Shown: in pieces, positions 1 to 8,514 of the stretch
Layout of the letters: every line of letters begins with the position of its first letter
Position numbering within the stretch: position 1 is the first letter of the stretch
Assembly (NCBI GenBank): GCA_022767075.1
Contig: JALEPP010000127.1
Coordinates: 1 to 35,559, forward strand
Direction: 5' to 3'
From: Agathobacter sp.
GTDB taxonomy: Bacteria > Bacillota > Clostridia > Lachnospirales > Lachnospiraceae
Length of the DNA stretch: 35,559 nt
Program-made: the position numbers and the translations under genes
The notes under the pieces: model-generated
What the model saw: the letters and a program-made list of their open reading frames with translations, nothing else
Database searches by the model: none
What the model was told of the DNA's origin: nothing

Positions 1-1
1 T

Positions 2-1924
2 ATGTCGTATGGTTCTATTTCGGAGGAGGCTCATGAGACCCTTGCCATTGCCATGAACAGACTTCACGGTAAGAGCAACTCCGGAGAAGGTGGAGAATCT
101 GATGAGAGAATTTTAAGTGCAGGAACCGCAAATGACAGAAGTTCGGCAATCAAACAGGTTGCCAGCGGACGCTTTGGAGTAACCAGCAAATACCTGGTAA
201 GTGCCAAGGAAATTCAGATTAAGCTTGCCCAGGGAGCAAAGCCGGGTGAAGGTGGCCACCTCCCGGGAAAGAAGGTGTACCCTTGGATTGCAAAGACCAG
301 ACATTCCACACCGGGAGTGAGCCTGATTTCGCCTCCACCACATCACGATATCTATTCCATTGAGGATTTGGCACAGCTTATCTATGATTTGAAAAATGCC
401 AATAAGGATGCAAGAATTTCCGTAAAGCTGGTATCAGAGACAGGTGTTGGAACCATTGCTGCAGGTGTAGCAAAGGCCGGAGCAGGTGTTATCCTGATCT
501 CGGGCTACGATGGTGGTACCGGAGCTGCACCACTTAGCTCTATTCACAATGCAGGACTTCCATGGGAGCTTGGACTTGCAGAGACCCATCAGACCTTGAT
601 TCAGAATGGTCTTAGAAACCGTGTGATCATCGAGACAGATGGTAAGCTCATGAGCGGAAGAGATGTAGCCATTGCTGCAATTCTTGGTGCGGAGGAGTTC
701 GGCTTTGCCACTGCTCCCCTTGTAACCTTAGGCTGCGCCATGATGCGTGTATGTAATCAGGATACCTGTCCGTTTGGCGTTGCCACCCAGAATCCGGAGC
801 TTCGCAAGAAGTTTGCTGGAAAACCGGAGTATGTTGAGAACTTCATGCTCTTTATCGCAGAAGAATTAAGAGAGTATATGGCAAAGCTTGGAGTCAGAAG
901 TGTAGATGAGCTTGTTGGTAGAACGGATCTCATCAAAAAGAGAGAAGGATTGACCGGAGCAGGAAAGAACATTGATTTGAGCAGAATGATTGCTCCTGTA
1001 GTGACAGAGGCCTGCGTCTATGAAGAAAAGCTTCACTATGACTTTGAGCTGTCTTCGAAGAAGGATCAGCAGCTTTTAGATCACGATAAGTCTCTGATTA
1101 GCGCAATTAAAACAGGAAAGCCAAAGAGCTTCCAGGTACAGGTAACCAATATTGATAGAACCTTTGGTACCTTGATTGGAGCAGAAATCACCAGAAATCA
1201 TCCGGACGGACTGGCAGATGACACCATCACCATCCATTGTAACGGTGCAGGTGGACAGAGCTTTGGAGCCTTTATTCCGGCTGGACTGACCTTAAGTCTT
1301 GTGGGCGACAGCAATGATTACTTTGGCAAGGGCTTATCCGGTGGAAAGCTCATACTGAAGGCTCCGGAAGGCGTTGCATATGATGCCGAGACAAACATCG
1401 TTGTTGGTAACGTTGCTCTTTATGGTGCAACCAGTGGAGAAGCCTACATTGCCGGTATGGCAGGGGAGAGATTCTGCGTTAGAAACTCAGGTGCTAAGAC
1501 CGTAGTAGAGGGTGTGGGAGAGCATGGCTGTGAGTACATGACAGGTGGTCTTGCGGTGATTCTTGGACCTACCGGAAAAAACTTTGCAGCTGGAATGAGT
1601 GGTGGAATTGCCTACGTATTAGATGAGGACAATAAACTATATCGCAACCTCAATAAGGAAATGGTTCTTACAGAGAAGCTGGAAAGCAAGAATGATCGTG
1701 AAGAGTTAAAGAGAATGCTTGAAAAACATTTACTGTATACGGGATCATCCAAGGCCAAAGCAATTTTGGAGGATTTTGAAAGCTACCTACCGAAATTCAA
1801 GAAAATTATTCCTGCAGACTATAAAAAGATGATTAGTCTCACTGCAGAATATATGGAGCAGGGAATGAGCAATGAGGAAGCTCAAATCGAAGCATTCTAT
1901 ATGAGTGTCGGAAAGGAAGCTTAA
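2..1924 (+). CDS. gltB: Glutamate synthase large subunit, C-terminal part (5' end outside window)
   Basis: This is the 3' two-fifths of the large subunit that makes glutamate from 2-oxoglutarate and glutamine-derived ammonia. The reading frame is open from the first bases, so the window starts inside the gene. The visible part contains the FMN-binding barrel, with a [10 protein letters not shown]-type segment near residues 24-33 and [10 protein letters not shown] near 168-177. The three cysteines of the [3Fe-4S] cluster lie in [13 protein letters not shown] (residues 245, 251 and 256). The glycine-rich GXGXG beta-helix domain spans roughly residues 400-570. The glutaminase and N-terminal synthase parts lie upstream. 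It ends 11 bases before gltD, whose ribosome binding site overlaps the stop region, so the two are co-transcribed. Identification is firm; only the missing 5' end limits it. Confidence 0.97.
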   Translation: MSYGSISEEAHETLAIAMNRLHGKSNSGEGGESDERILSAGTANDRSSAIKQVASGRFGVTSKYLVSAKEIQIKLAQGAKPGEGGHLPGKKVYPWIAKTRHSTPGVSLISPPPHHDIYSIEDLAQLIYDLKNANKDARISVKLVSETGVGTIAAGVAKAGAGVILISGYDGGTGAAPLSSIHNAGLPWELGLAETHQTLIQNGLRNRVIIETDGKLMSGRDVAIAAILGAEEFGFATAPLVTLGCAMMRVCNQDTCPFGVATQNPELRKKFAGKPEYVENFMLFIAEELREYMAKLGVRSVDELVGRTDLIKKREGLTGAGKNIDLSRMIAPVVTEACVYEEKLHYDFELSSKKDQQLLDHDKSLISAIKTGKPKSFQVQVTNIDRTFGTLIGAEITRNHPDGLADDTITIHCNGAGGQSFGAFIPAGLTLSLVGDSNDYFGKGLSGGKLILKAPEGVAYDAETNIVVGNVALYGATSGEAYIAGMAGERFCVRNSGAKTVVEGVGEHGCEYMTGGLAVILGPTGKNFAAGMSGGIAYVLDEDNKLYRNLNKEMVLTEKLESKNDREELKRMLEKHLLYTGSSKAKAILEDFESYLPKFKKIIPADYKKMISLTAEYMEQGMSNEEAQIEAFYMSVGKEA

Positions 1925-1935
1925 GGAGGAAAATC

Positions 1936-3408
1936 ATGAGTAATTACTTATGCGCAGAGGATAGAATAAAGAATTTTGAAGAATTTCATAGAAGCCTTCC
2001 TATGGAAAAGCAGCGTGAACAGGCATCAAGATGTATGTCCTGTGGAGTCCCATTCTGTCAGTCTGGAATGATGATTTCGGGTATGGCATCAGGATGTCCC
2101 CTTCACAATCTGGTTCCGGAGACCAATGAACTGGTAGCCAGAGGAAATCTGGAACAGGCATATGTGAGACTGAGCAAGACGCATAGCTTTCCGGAGTTTA
2201 CCTCCAGAGTGTGTCCGGCACTCTGCGAGGCCGCATGTACCCAGGGATGTGTATCAGAGGCTGTGAGCACAAAGGCAAACGAGGCAACCATTATTGATTA
2301 TGCATTTGAGCATGGCCTGGTACAGGAGGTCATTCCAAGTGTGAGAACAGGCAAAAAGGTCGCAATCATTGGAAGCGGCCCGGCGGGACTCGCAGCAGCA
2401 CAGCTTTTGAACAAGAGGGGACACAGTGTTACCGTTTTTGAAAGAAATGACAGAGTGGGGGGATTGCTTCGTTATGGCATTCCCAACATGAAACTGGATA
2501 AGAGAACCATTGACAGACGAGTGGCTCTTATGGAGGCAGCAGGAGTTTCCTTTCAAACCAATGTCAACGTGGGAGTGGATCTGTCTGCCAAAGAGCTGTT
2601 AAAGGAGTATGACCGGGTAATTCTCTGCTGTGGAGCATCCAATCCAAGGGATATCAATGCGCCGGGCAGAGATGCAAAGGGCATCTATTTTGCAGTGGAT
2701 TTCCTAAAGGAAGTATCAAAGAAATTGATGGATACGGACTATGACTCCAAGGCAGTGATGGAAGCATCGGATTATTCCTTTAAGAACCTTAAGGGAAAGC
2801 ATGTCATCGTAATCGGTGGCGGAGATACCGGAAATGACTGTGTGGGCACCAGCGTTCGACTTGGTGCAGCATCTGTCACCCAGATTGAGATGATGCCAAA
2901 GGCACCGGAGGTGAGAACCAAAAGCAATCCGTGGCCGGAATGGCCAAAGGTTTTAAAGACCGACTATGGACAGGAAGAGGCAATTCTAACCTATGGACAG
3001 GACCCTAGAGTCTTCGAGACTACGGTTACCGAGTTTTTGAAGGACAAGAGCGGAAAATTAAAGGGAGTAAAAACCGTAAAGCTTGCCAGAAGGCTGGACA
3101 AGGAAACCGGAAGAATGACCTTCGAGCATGTGGAAGGCAGCGAAAAGGAATTAAAGGCAGATATGGTATTAATCGCAGCCGGATTCTTAGGCTCAGAGAA
3201 TTATGTTACCGATGCCTTCAAGGTTGCAGTGAATCCTAGAACCAATGTTGCAACAGAGGAGGGAGCCTACAAAACCAGCGTAGAAAACGTCTTTACCGCA
3301 GGAGATATGCATCGGGGACAGTCCCTGGTGGTATGGGCCATTGCAGAGGGCAGAGCAGTTGCAAAAGAAGTGGATGAGAGTTTAATGGGATATACGAACT
3401 TGAATTAA
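1936..3408 (+). CDS. gltD: Glutamate synthase small subunit (NADPH-dependent, beta)
   Basis: This is the flavoprotein subunit that passes electrons from NAD(P)H through FAD and iron-sulfur clusters to GltB. It has 490 residues, normal for the family. The N-terminus has CMSCGVPFC (cysteines 33, 36, 41) and a later [13 protein letters not shown], the cluster-binding cysteines of the DPYD/GltD adrenodoxin-like domain. The FAD site [10 protein letters not shown] is near residue 146 and the NADPH site GGGDTGNDC is near residue 295. The C-terminal [19 protein letters not shown] is typical of the family. The start has a strong AAGGAGG site 7 bases upstream. It follows gltB directly and precedes glnA by 66 bases with no visible terminator, giving a GOGAT-GS operon. 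Confidence 0.97.
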   Translation: MSNYLCAEDRIKNFEEFHRSLPMEKQREQASRCMSCGVPFCQSGMMISGMASGCPLHNLVPETNELVARGNLEQAYVRLSKTHSFPEFTSRVCPALCEAACTQGCVSEAVSTKANEATIIDYAFEHGLVQEVIPSVRTGKKVAIIGSGPAGLAAAQLLNKRGHSVTVFERNDRVGGLLRYGIPNMKLDKRTIDRRVALMEAAGVSFQTNVNVGVDLSAKELLKEYDRVILCCGASNPRDINAPGRDAKGIYFAVDFLKEVSKKLMDTDYDSKAVMEASDYSFKNLKGKHVIVIGGGDTGNDCVGTSVRLGAASVTQIEMMPKAPEVRTKSNPWPEWPKVLKTDYGQEEAILTYGQDPRVFETTVTEFLKDKSGKLKGVKTVKLARRLDKETGRMTFEHVEGSEKELKADMVLIAAGFLGSENYVTDAFKVAVNPRTNVATEEGAYKTSVENVFTAGDMHRGQSLVVWAIAEGRAVAKEVDESLMGYTNLN

Positions 3409-3474
3409 TTGGACGTAAGGAATAAACTAGGCAGTAGAAATAGTCTTGTGACAAATAACATAAGGAGATATGCC

Positions 3475-4746
3475 ATGAACAAACAGGAGATTCTGAATTT
3501 AATTGAAGAGGAAGATGTGGAATTTATCCGACTTCAGTTTGCAGATGTATTTGGAAATTTAAAAAATATTGCAGTGACACCACAACGTTTTGAAAAAGTA
3601 TTAGATAATCTGTATCCAATTGATGGAGCCGGATTTTTTGGTGGAAGATACGATTTTGATGAGGATCTGTATCTCTGCCCTGATTTGGACAGCTTTGTGA
3701 TTTTGCCATGGAGACCACAGCAGAGCCGAGTTGGTAAGTTTATCTGTGATGTGTGCTACAGCGATGGAACTCCATTTGAGATGAGCTCGCGCTATATCTT
3801 AAGGCAGACGGTAAAAGCAGCAGCCGGGGAGGGCTACACCTTTGTAGTCAATCCGGAGTGTGAGTTCTTCCTTTTCCATACAGATGAAAATGGTGCTCCT
3901 ACCACAATCTCTCACGAAAAAGCAGGCTACCTGGAAGCAGGTCCTTCTGATTTTGGTGAAAATGCACGACGTGATATGGTATTGATGCTTCAGGAGATGG
4001 GCTTTGAGATTGAGGCCTCTCATCATGAAAAAGCGCCGGGACAGCATGAAATCAGCTTTAGCGAAGGGGAAGCATTTAAAACAGCAGATGATATCATGAC
4101 CTTTAAGTTTGCCATTCGTTCCATTGCCAAGAGATTTGGATTATATGCTACTTTTATGCCAAAGCCACTCCAGGACGTTGCCGGTTCAGGGATGCATCTG
4201 GATATTTCAGTATATAAGGACGGTAAGAATATTTTTGACGGGGAAAATGGTATGTCTGATGCAGCCAGATACTTTATTGGCGGGATCATGCATTATGCCC
4301 CTGCTATGAGTGCAATCACTAATCCGATTGTGAACTCCTACAAGAGAATTCTCACAGGATTTTCTGCTCCTCGCAGCATCTACTGGGCAACCAAAGGGGA
4401 AAAGGCCTTGATTAAATGCCACAGGGATGTGGAGGGTACCAAGGTGGAACTTAGACATCCGGATTCCGCAGCCAATCCATATCTTGCTATAGCAGCATGC
4501 ATCACTGCAGGAATGAAGGGAATTGAAGAGAAGATGGATCCGGGAGAGGTAAATGAAATTGGAAAGAAGCTTCTCCCTGGAGACTTGAACACAGCGATTG
4601 AGCTGTTTGAAAAGGATTCCTTTATGAAACAGCTTTTTGGAGAAGAATTTGTAAAGATTTACTCTGAAATCAAGAGAAACGAGTGGAATGATTACATGAA
4701 GCAGGTTTCAGACTGGGAGATTGAGAGATACCTTCGTAAGCTGTAG
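3475..4746 (+). CDS. glnA: Glutamine synthetase, type I
   Basis: It ligates ammonia to glutamate using ATP, the partner reaction to GltBD. I place the start at 3475 (MNKQEILNLIEEEDVEF), because AAGGAG lies 7-8 bases upstream and type I enzymes begin this way; the open frame upstream to 3409 has no good ribosome site. That gives 423 residues, slightly shorter than the usual 440 or so. The beta-grasp domain holds RLQFADVFGNLKNI. The catalytic domain shows NPECEFFLF (metal-binding glutamate), GQHEISF, GSGMHLDIS, NPIVNSYKRI and the C-terminal KVELRHPDSAANPYLAIAACI. I see no obvious adenylylation tyrosine motif. It sits between gltD and an ANTAR regulator (12-base gap), so regulation by antitermination or by effector is plausible but not shown. 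Confidence 0.95.
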   Translation: MNKQEILNLIEEEDVEFIRLQFADVFGNLKNIAVTPQRFEKVLDNLYPIDGAGFFGGRYDFDEDLYLCPDLDSFVILPWRPQQSRVGKFICDVCYSDGTPFEMSSRYILRQTVKAAAGEGYTFVVNPECEFFLFHTDENGAPTTISHEKAGYLEAGPSDFGENARRDMVLMLQEMGFEIEASHHEKAPGQHEISFSEGEAFKTADDIMTFKFAIRSIAKRFGLYATFMPKPLQDVAGSGMHLDISVYKDGKNIFDGENGMSDAARYFIGGIMHYAPAMSAITNPIVNSYKRILTGFSAPRSIYWATKGEKALIKCHRDVEGTKVELRHPDSAANPYLAIAACITAGMKGIEEKMDPGEVNEIGKKLLPGDLNTAIELFEKDSFMKQLFGEEFVKIYSEIKRNEWNDYMKQVSDWEIERYLRKL

Positions 4747-4758
4747 GAGGACATACAG

Positions 4759-5307
4759 ATGGGCGCAGTATTAATTGCGATGCCGAAATCAGAGGACTCA
4801 TTACGCATAGAAGGTCTTGTGCAGGGATACGGTCTGATGCTTGATACGAAAATATGTGGCACAGGGGCCGAGATTCTTCGAATTGCCAACGACAGAGACT
4901 TCGGGGTGGTGATTTGCACTAAGCGACTTCGAGATATGTCATATTCTGAACTGGGAGAGTATCTTCCGGAAACCTTCGGAATGATAGTAATGACAAAGGA
5001 TGCTTCCGTGGAGACCTTTACAGACCGCATGGTAAAGCTGATTCTACCCATGAAGTCATCGGAACTGGCTTCTACCATTGATATGCTTCTCTCGGGTTAT
5101 ATGAGACAGAGAAAGAAGAAAAGGAAGGCTCCAAGAGTAAAAAGTGAGGCAGAGAAACAAACCATAGATCAGGCTAAGCTTTTGCTGATGGAGAGAAATG
5201 GAATGAGTGAACCGGAAGCCTTTCGTTATATTCAGAAGATTAGTATGGACACAGGCCGCAGGGCGGTGGAGACCGCAGAGATGATTCTGATTTCGTATGA
5301 CACATAA
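4759..5307 (+). CDS. ANTAR-domain RNA-binding response regulator
   Basis: The 182-residue protein has an N-terminal degenerate receiver-like half (residues 1-115) and a basic linker (RQRKKKRKAPRVK, about 113-126). The C-terminal helical ANTAR domain, about residues 130-180, contains KQTIDQAKLLLMERNGMSEPEAFRYIQ and RRAVETAEMIL. ANTAR proteins bind paired hexaloop hairpins in nascent mRNA and prevent termination, often in nitrogen metabolism. The receiver half lacks a clear DD...D...K phosphorylation set, so it may be a pseudo-receiver. The gene starts 12 bases after glnA behind an AGGAGG site and is surely co-transcribed with it. The link to glutamine or ammonia control is inferred from family and neighbours. 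I did not find a convincing dual-hairpin target inside the window. Confidence 0.9.
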   Translation: MGAVLIAMPKSEDSLRIEGLVQGYGLMLDTKICGTGAEILRIANDRDFGVVICTKRLRDMSYSELGEYLPETFGMIVMTKDASVETFTDRMVKLILPMKSSELASTIDMLLSGYMRQRKKKRKAPRVKSEAEKQTIDQAKLLLMERNGMSEPEAFRYIQKISMDTGRRAVETAEMILISYDT

Positions 5308-5360
5308 GCTGGATACATTCCAATGCTTGTGGGATAGATTTAGATTGGATGGAGATTAAT

Positions 5361-6575
5361 ATGGTAAGTGTAAATGAGAACTATTTAAAATTGAGAGGAA
5401 GTTATCTTTTTTCTGAAATTGGAAGAAAGGTCAATGAATTCCAGAAGGCAAATCCGCAGGAAAAGGTAATTAGACTGGGAATTGGTGATGTGACACAACC
5501 ACTTCCAAAGTCTGTAATTAAGGCTCTCCACTCCGCTGTGGATGAGATGGCGGTTGCTGAGAAGTTTCACGGATATGCGCCGGACCTGGGATATGAGTTT
5601 TTGAGAAAAGCAATTTCAGATTTTGATTACAAGCGTCTGGGCTGTGAGATAGAGCCGGATGAGATTTTTGTGTCGGATGGAGCCAAGAGTGATTCAGGAA
5701 ACATCCAGGAAATATTTGGGAAGGACAACATCATTGCAGTGTGTGATCCCGTATATCCGGTATATGTGGATACCAATGTTATGAGTGGAAGAACCGGTAC
5801 ATTTATGGAGGAGACCGGAACCTGGTCAGATGTAATCTACATGCCATGCACCAAGGAGACTGGCTTTGCCCCGGAGCTTCCAAAGAAAATACCGGATATC
5901 ATTTATCTGTGTTTCCCAAATAATCCAACCGGAGCGACGATAACCAAGGCTGCCCTTCAGGAATGGGTTGATTTTGCCAATAAAAATGGTTCTGTCATTA
6001 TCTACGATGCAGCGTACGAGGCATATATCAGCGAAGGTGATGTACCACATTCCATCTATGAGTGTGAAGGTGCAAGAGATTGCGCCATTGAGATTCATTC
6101 CTTCTCAAAAAATGCCGGATTTACAGGTCTTCGTTTGGGATACACCGTTATTCCAAAGACCTTAGAAAGAGCTGGAGTGAAGCTTCATTCTCTGTGGGCA
6201 AGACGCCATGGAACCAAGTACAACGGAGCACCATACATTGTTCAGAAGGCTGGAGAGGCCGTATACACAGAGGAAGGCCAGAAGGAAGTCAGAGAGTTAG
6301 TTTATTATTATATGAAAAATGCCAGCTATATTTTGGAGCACTTAAATGCAGCAGGGTACACCGTATCAGGTGGTGTCAATGCTCCATATATCTGGCTCAA
6401 AACCCCAGAAAATCTTACCAGCTGGGAATTTTTTGATAAGCTTCTTCACGAGGCAAAGGTGGTAGGAACCCCTGGTGTCGGCTTCGGCCCAAGTGGTGAG
6501 GGCTACTTCAGACTTACCGCATTTGGAAAGTTTGAGGATACTGTGGAGGCAATGGAGAGAATCTCACGGATGTAG
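5361..6575 (+). CDS. dapL: LL-diaminopimelate aminotransferase
   Basis: This PLP enzyme converts tetrahydrodipicolinate to LL-diaminopimelate in one step, for lysine and peptidoglycan synthesis. I choose the second ATG (5361, MVSVNENYLKLRGSYLFSEI) because GGAG lies 6 bases upstream and the family normally begins this way; this gives 404 residues. Fold-type I markers include GIGDVTQPLP (about 33-42), the cofactor-binding DGAKSDSGN, CFPNNPTGA, and the Schiff-base lysine K250 in SFSKNAGFTGLRLGY. The product uses glutamate as amino donor, so its position after the GOGAT/GS genes makes metabolic sense. The 53-base gap from the ANTAR gene has no clear terminator. It is the last gene before the accessory island. 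Confidence 0.96.
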   Translation: MVSVNENYLKLRGSYLFSEIGRKVNEFQKANPQEKVIRLGIGDVTQPLPKSVIKALHSAVDEMAVAEKFHGYAPDLGYEFLRKAISDFDYKRLGCEIEPDEIFVSDGAKSDSGNIQEIFGKDNIIAVCDPVYPVYVDTNVMSGRTGTFMEETGTWSDVIYMPCTKETGFAPELPKKIPDIIYLCFPNNPTGATITKAALQEWVDFANKNGSVIIYDAAYEAYISEGDVPHSIYECEGARDCAIEIHSFSKNAGFTGLRLGYTVIPKTLERAGVKLHSLWARRHGTKYNGAPYIVQKAGEAVYTEEGQKEVRELVYYYMKNASYILEHLNAAGYTVSGGVNAPYIWLKTPENLTSWEFFDKLLHEAKVVGTPGVGFGPSGEGYFRLTAFGKFEDTVEAMERISRM

Positions 6576-6939
6576 TGGGAAGACAAGCAAAGTAATCGTT
6601 ATTTCATAGATGAAGAGGAAAGCCGTGTAATGCCGTGTGAAGCAAGGAAATACATATATTTCATGGCTGGATGAGATTCTGGCATGAAGAAGCTTGCAAG
6701 AAGAACAATCTTTTGCTATCTTTATATACATAATATCTAGAAGTAATCTTTTCTAGATATTATGTATAGGAAATCTAAGTGAAATTGTATTTCACGTCCA
6801 ATATGCACCTAATATGGTTGCAATTCAATCAAATGGTTCATTTGAAAATCCAATTTGTTTTATAGTTTTAGCTTAAATACTTCTGACCTTTCGAAAATAG
6901 GATATAAGTCATCGGTGTATGACATGTATTTGCTGAGTA
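6576..6939. other. Intergenic region between dapL and the repeat array, no gene seen
   Basis: I see no credible coding frame here. Besides the long palindrome at 6725-6768 there are small inverted repeats, such as GAAATA-CATA-TATTTC (6647-6662), and a direct duplication of GCCGTGT around 6623-6638. A weak promoter-like pair, TTGCTG (6930-6935) and TAGAAT (6952-6957) with 16-bp spacing, could start a transcript that runs through the repeat array into the gene at 7672. A further, very degenerate copy of the repeat arms may lie at about 6881-6913. Confidence in the promoter is low. Confidence 0.5.
6725..6768. repeat. Perfect 18-bp inverted repeat (AT-rich hairpin)
   Basis: The arms TATACATAATATCTAGAA (6725-6742) and its exact reverse complement (6751-6768) flank an 8-base loop. 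No T-run follows on either strand, so it is not a textbook intrinsic terminator. It is followed by a second smaller hairpin, GTGAAAT-TGT-ATTTCAC (6779-6795). Together they mark the boundary between dapL and the repeat island. Possible roles are an mRNA 3' stabiliser for dapL, a bidirectional transcription block, or the relic of a small mobile element. Confidence 0.85.
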
Positions 6940-7671
6940 GTTGACCATATATAGAATGTGAGTGAAATAGTCAACAGTGCGAGAGCTGTAAAAGGGAAGA
7001 GGTTGACTACAATAGAGGAAATAGAGAAAAAATCAACGCAGAAAAAGTTGCCTGAGAAAAGGGGATGACTAGGAGAGAGGAAAAGCAGAAAAAGTCAACG
7101 AGGAAAAAGTTGTCTGGGAAAAAGGGATGACTAGGAGGGAGAAAAAGCAGAAAAAGTCAACGAGGAAAAAGATGCTTGAGAAAAGGGGATGACTAGGAGG
7201 GAGAAAAAGCGGGAAAAGTCAACGCAGGAGAAGAGACATGAAAAAGGGGGATGACTAGGAGAGAGAAAAGGCAGAAAAAGTCAACGGTGAAAAAATGCCT
7301 GAGAAAAAGGGATGACTAGGAGGGAGAAAAAGCAGAAAAAGTCAGAAGTGAAAAAGTTGCCTGAGAAAAGGGGATGACTAGGAGGGAGAAAAAGCAGAAA
7401 AAGTCAACGAGGAAAAAGATGCTTGAGAAAAAGGGATGACTAGGAGGGAGAAAAAGCAGAAAAAGTCAACGAGGAAAAAGATGCTTGAGAAAAGGGGATG
7501 ACTAGGAGGGAGAAAAAGCGAGAAAAGTCAACGAGGAAAAGGATGCTTGAAAAAAGGGGGATGACTAGGAGAGAGAAAAAGCAGGAAAAGTCAACGCTGG
7601 AGAAGAGACATGAAAAAGGGGGATGACTAGGGGAGAGAAAAGGCAGAAAAAGTCAACGAGGGGAAAATGTA
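6940..7671. repeat. Tandem array of about twelve 62-bp units with GATGACT/AGTCAAC arms
   Basis: Unit starts (GTTGAC or GATGACT) are at 6940, 7002, 7064, 7126, 7188, 7250, 7311, 7373, 7435, 7497, 7560 and 7622, so the period is 61-63 bp and nearly always 62. The first two units are diverged and carry GTTGACC or GTTGACT; the other ten carry GATGACTAGG or GATGACTAGGG. About 29 bases after each start is AGTCAAC (AATCAAC or AGTCAGA in two units), a (near-)perfect inverted partner. The intervening segment (AGGAGGGAGAAAAAGC-like) is conserved, while the segment between units varies. The + strand is extremely purine-rich outside the arms. Sixty-two bp is close to six helical turns, so the arms would lie on one DNA face. 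The array ends at the start codon of the nuclease-like gene. It is not CRISPR: there are no unique spacers of constant length. Confidence 0.95.
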
Positions 7672-8514
7672 ATGGGGATAGAAGAAATACAAGAAACACA
7701 AGAAAAAGAATTGGAGGGGCACATGGAACAAATTGTAGATTTATTAAAACAAGAACAAGCACGCATGGATGAACTGATTGAAAAGACAAGTAGACAGTTG
7801 AAAAATGCACCGGAAGGAACACTACGAATATCCGTGGATCGAGGGAAAGAAAGATATTATTATTGTACCAAAGAAGATAGTCTGGGAAATTATATTCAAA
7901 AAAAGGATAGAAGAATTGCCGAAAAGCTCGCACAAAAAGAGTATAATCAAAGGATTTTCGCTAGCGCTAAAAAGATGAAGTGTCAAATATCACGACTATT
8001 GTCTAGTTATGAAAAGGAAGGAATTGAGGAATGTTATTATCGCTTGCATAGAGGAAAAAGAAAATTGGTGACGCCCGTAGAACCAGTGTGGGAAGAACTA
8101 GAGCGAGAATGGATAGAAGAGGAATATGAAGGAAAGACTTTTCAGGAGGAAGGTATTGAGATTATTACACAAAGAGGGGAGCGAGTGAGATCGAAATCTG
8201 AGAAGATATTGGCGGACTGCTTTAACTATTACGATATTCCATATAAATACGAGAAACCATTGTACCTAAATGGATATGGTATAGTATATCCGGATTTCAC
8301 ATTTCTTTCTAAAAGAACAGGGAAAGAAATATATTGGGAACATCATGGGATGATGGACTCACCGGCATATGCGGAAAGTGCAGTGAGAAAAATTCATTGC
8401 TATGAAAGAAATGGAATTTTTCCGGGGGAAAGGCTGATATTGACATTTGAAACTCAGCGGGACCCCTTGAATACGGAAATAGTACAATTATTATTGGAAA
8501 AATATATATTATAA
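7672..8514 (+). CDS. PD-(D/E)XK nuclease-like protein next to the repeat array
   Basis: I do not recognise a named gene. The 280-residue protein starts with a charged, probably coiled-coil segment (about 5-45) rich in E, K and Q. A basic middle part follows, with KERYYYCTKEDSLGNYIQKKDRRIAEKL-type sequence. The C-terminal domain resembles PD-(D/E)XK nucleases: E177 in RSKSEKILAD, D208 in YPDFTF, and E223 followed by HH in EIYWEHHGMMD, then a helix ending YERNGI and a strand LILTFET. The canonical lysine is replaced by histidine, as in some families of this fold. The start at 7672 has GAGGGG 8 bases upstream, supplied by the last repeat unit; an ATG-TAA start-stop pair (7667-7672) overlaps it. 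AT-rich codon use differs from neighbours, suggesting transfer. Nuclease activity is inferred, not shown. Confidence 0.8.
   Translation: MGIEEIQETQEKELEGHMEQIVDLLKQEQARMDELIEKTSRQLKNAPEGTLRISVDRGKERYYYCTKEDSLGNYIQKKDRRIAEKLAQKEYNQRIFASAKKMKCQISRLLSSYEKEGIEECYYRLHRGKRKLVTPVEPVWEELEREWIEEEYEGKTFQEEGIEIITQRGERVRSKSEKILADCFNYYDIPYKYEKPLYLNGYGIVYPDFTFLSKRTGKEIYWEHHGMMDSPAYAESAVRKIHCYERNGIFPGERLILTFETQRDPLNTEIVQLLLEKYIL

Noticed and set aside
5308-5360. ANTAR target hairpins before dapL
   Set aside because: Only a weak ATTCC/GGGAT pairing is visible, and the required paired hexaloops are missing.
6940-7671. CRISPR-like array
   Set aside because: Both the arm-flanked segments and the intervening segments are themselves similar in all units, so there are no unique spacers; no cas gene is nearby.
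7565-7933. 122-residue minus-strand ORF across the array end and nuclease-like gene
   Set aside because: It is a pyrimidine-rich antisense shadow (runs of F, L, S, P), has no ribosome site, and overlaps a convincing gene.
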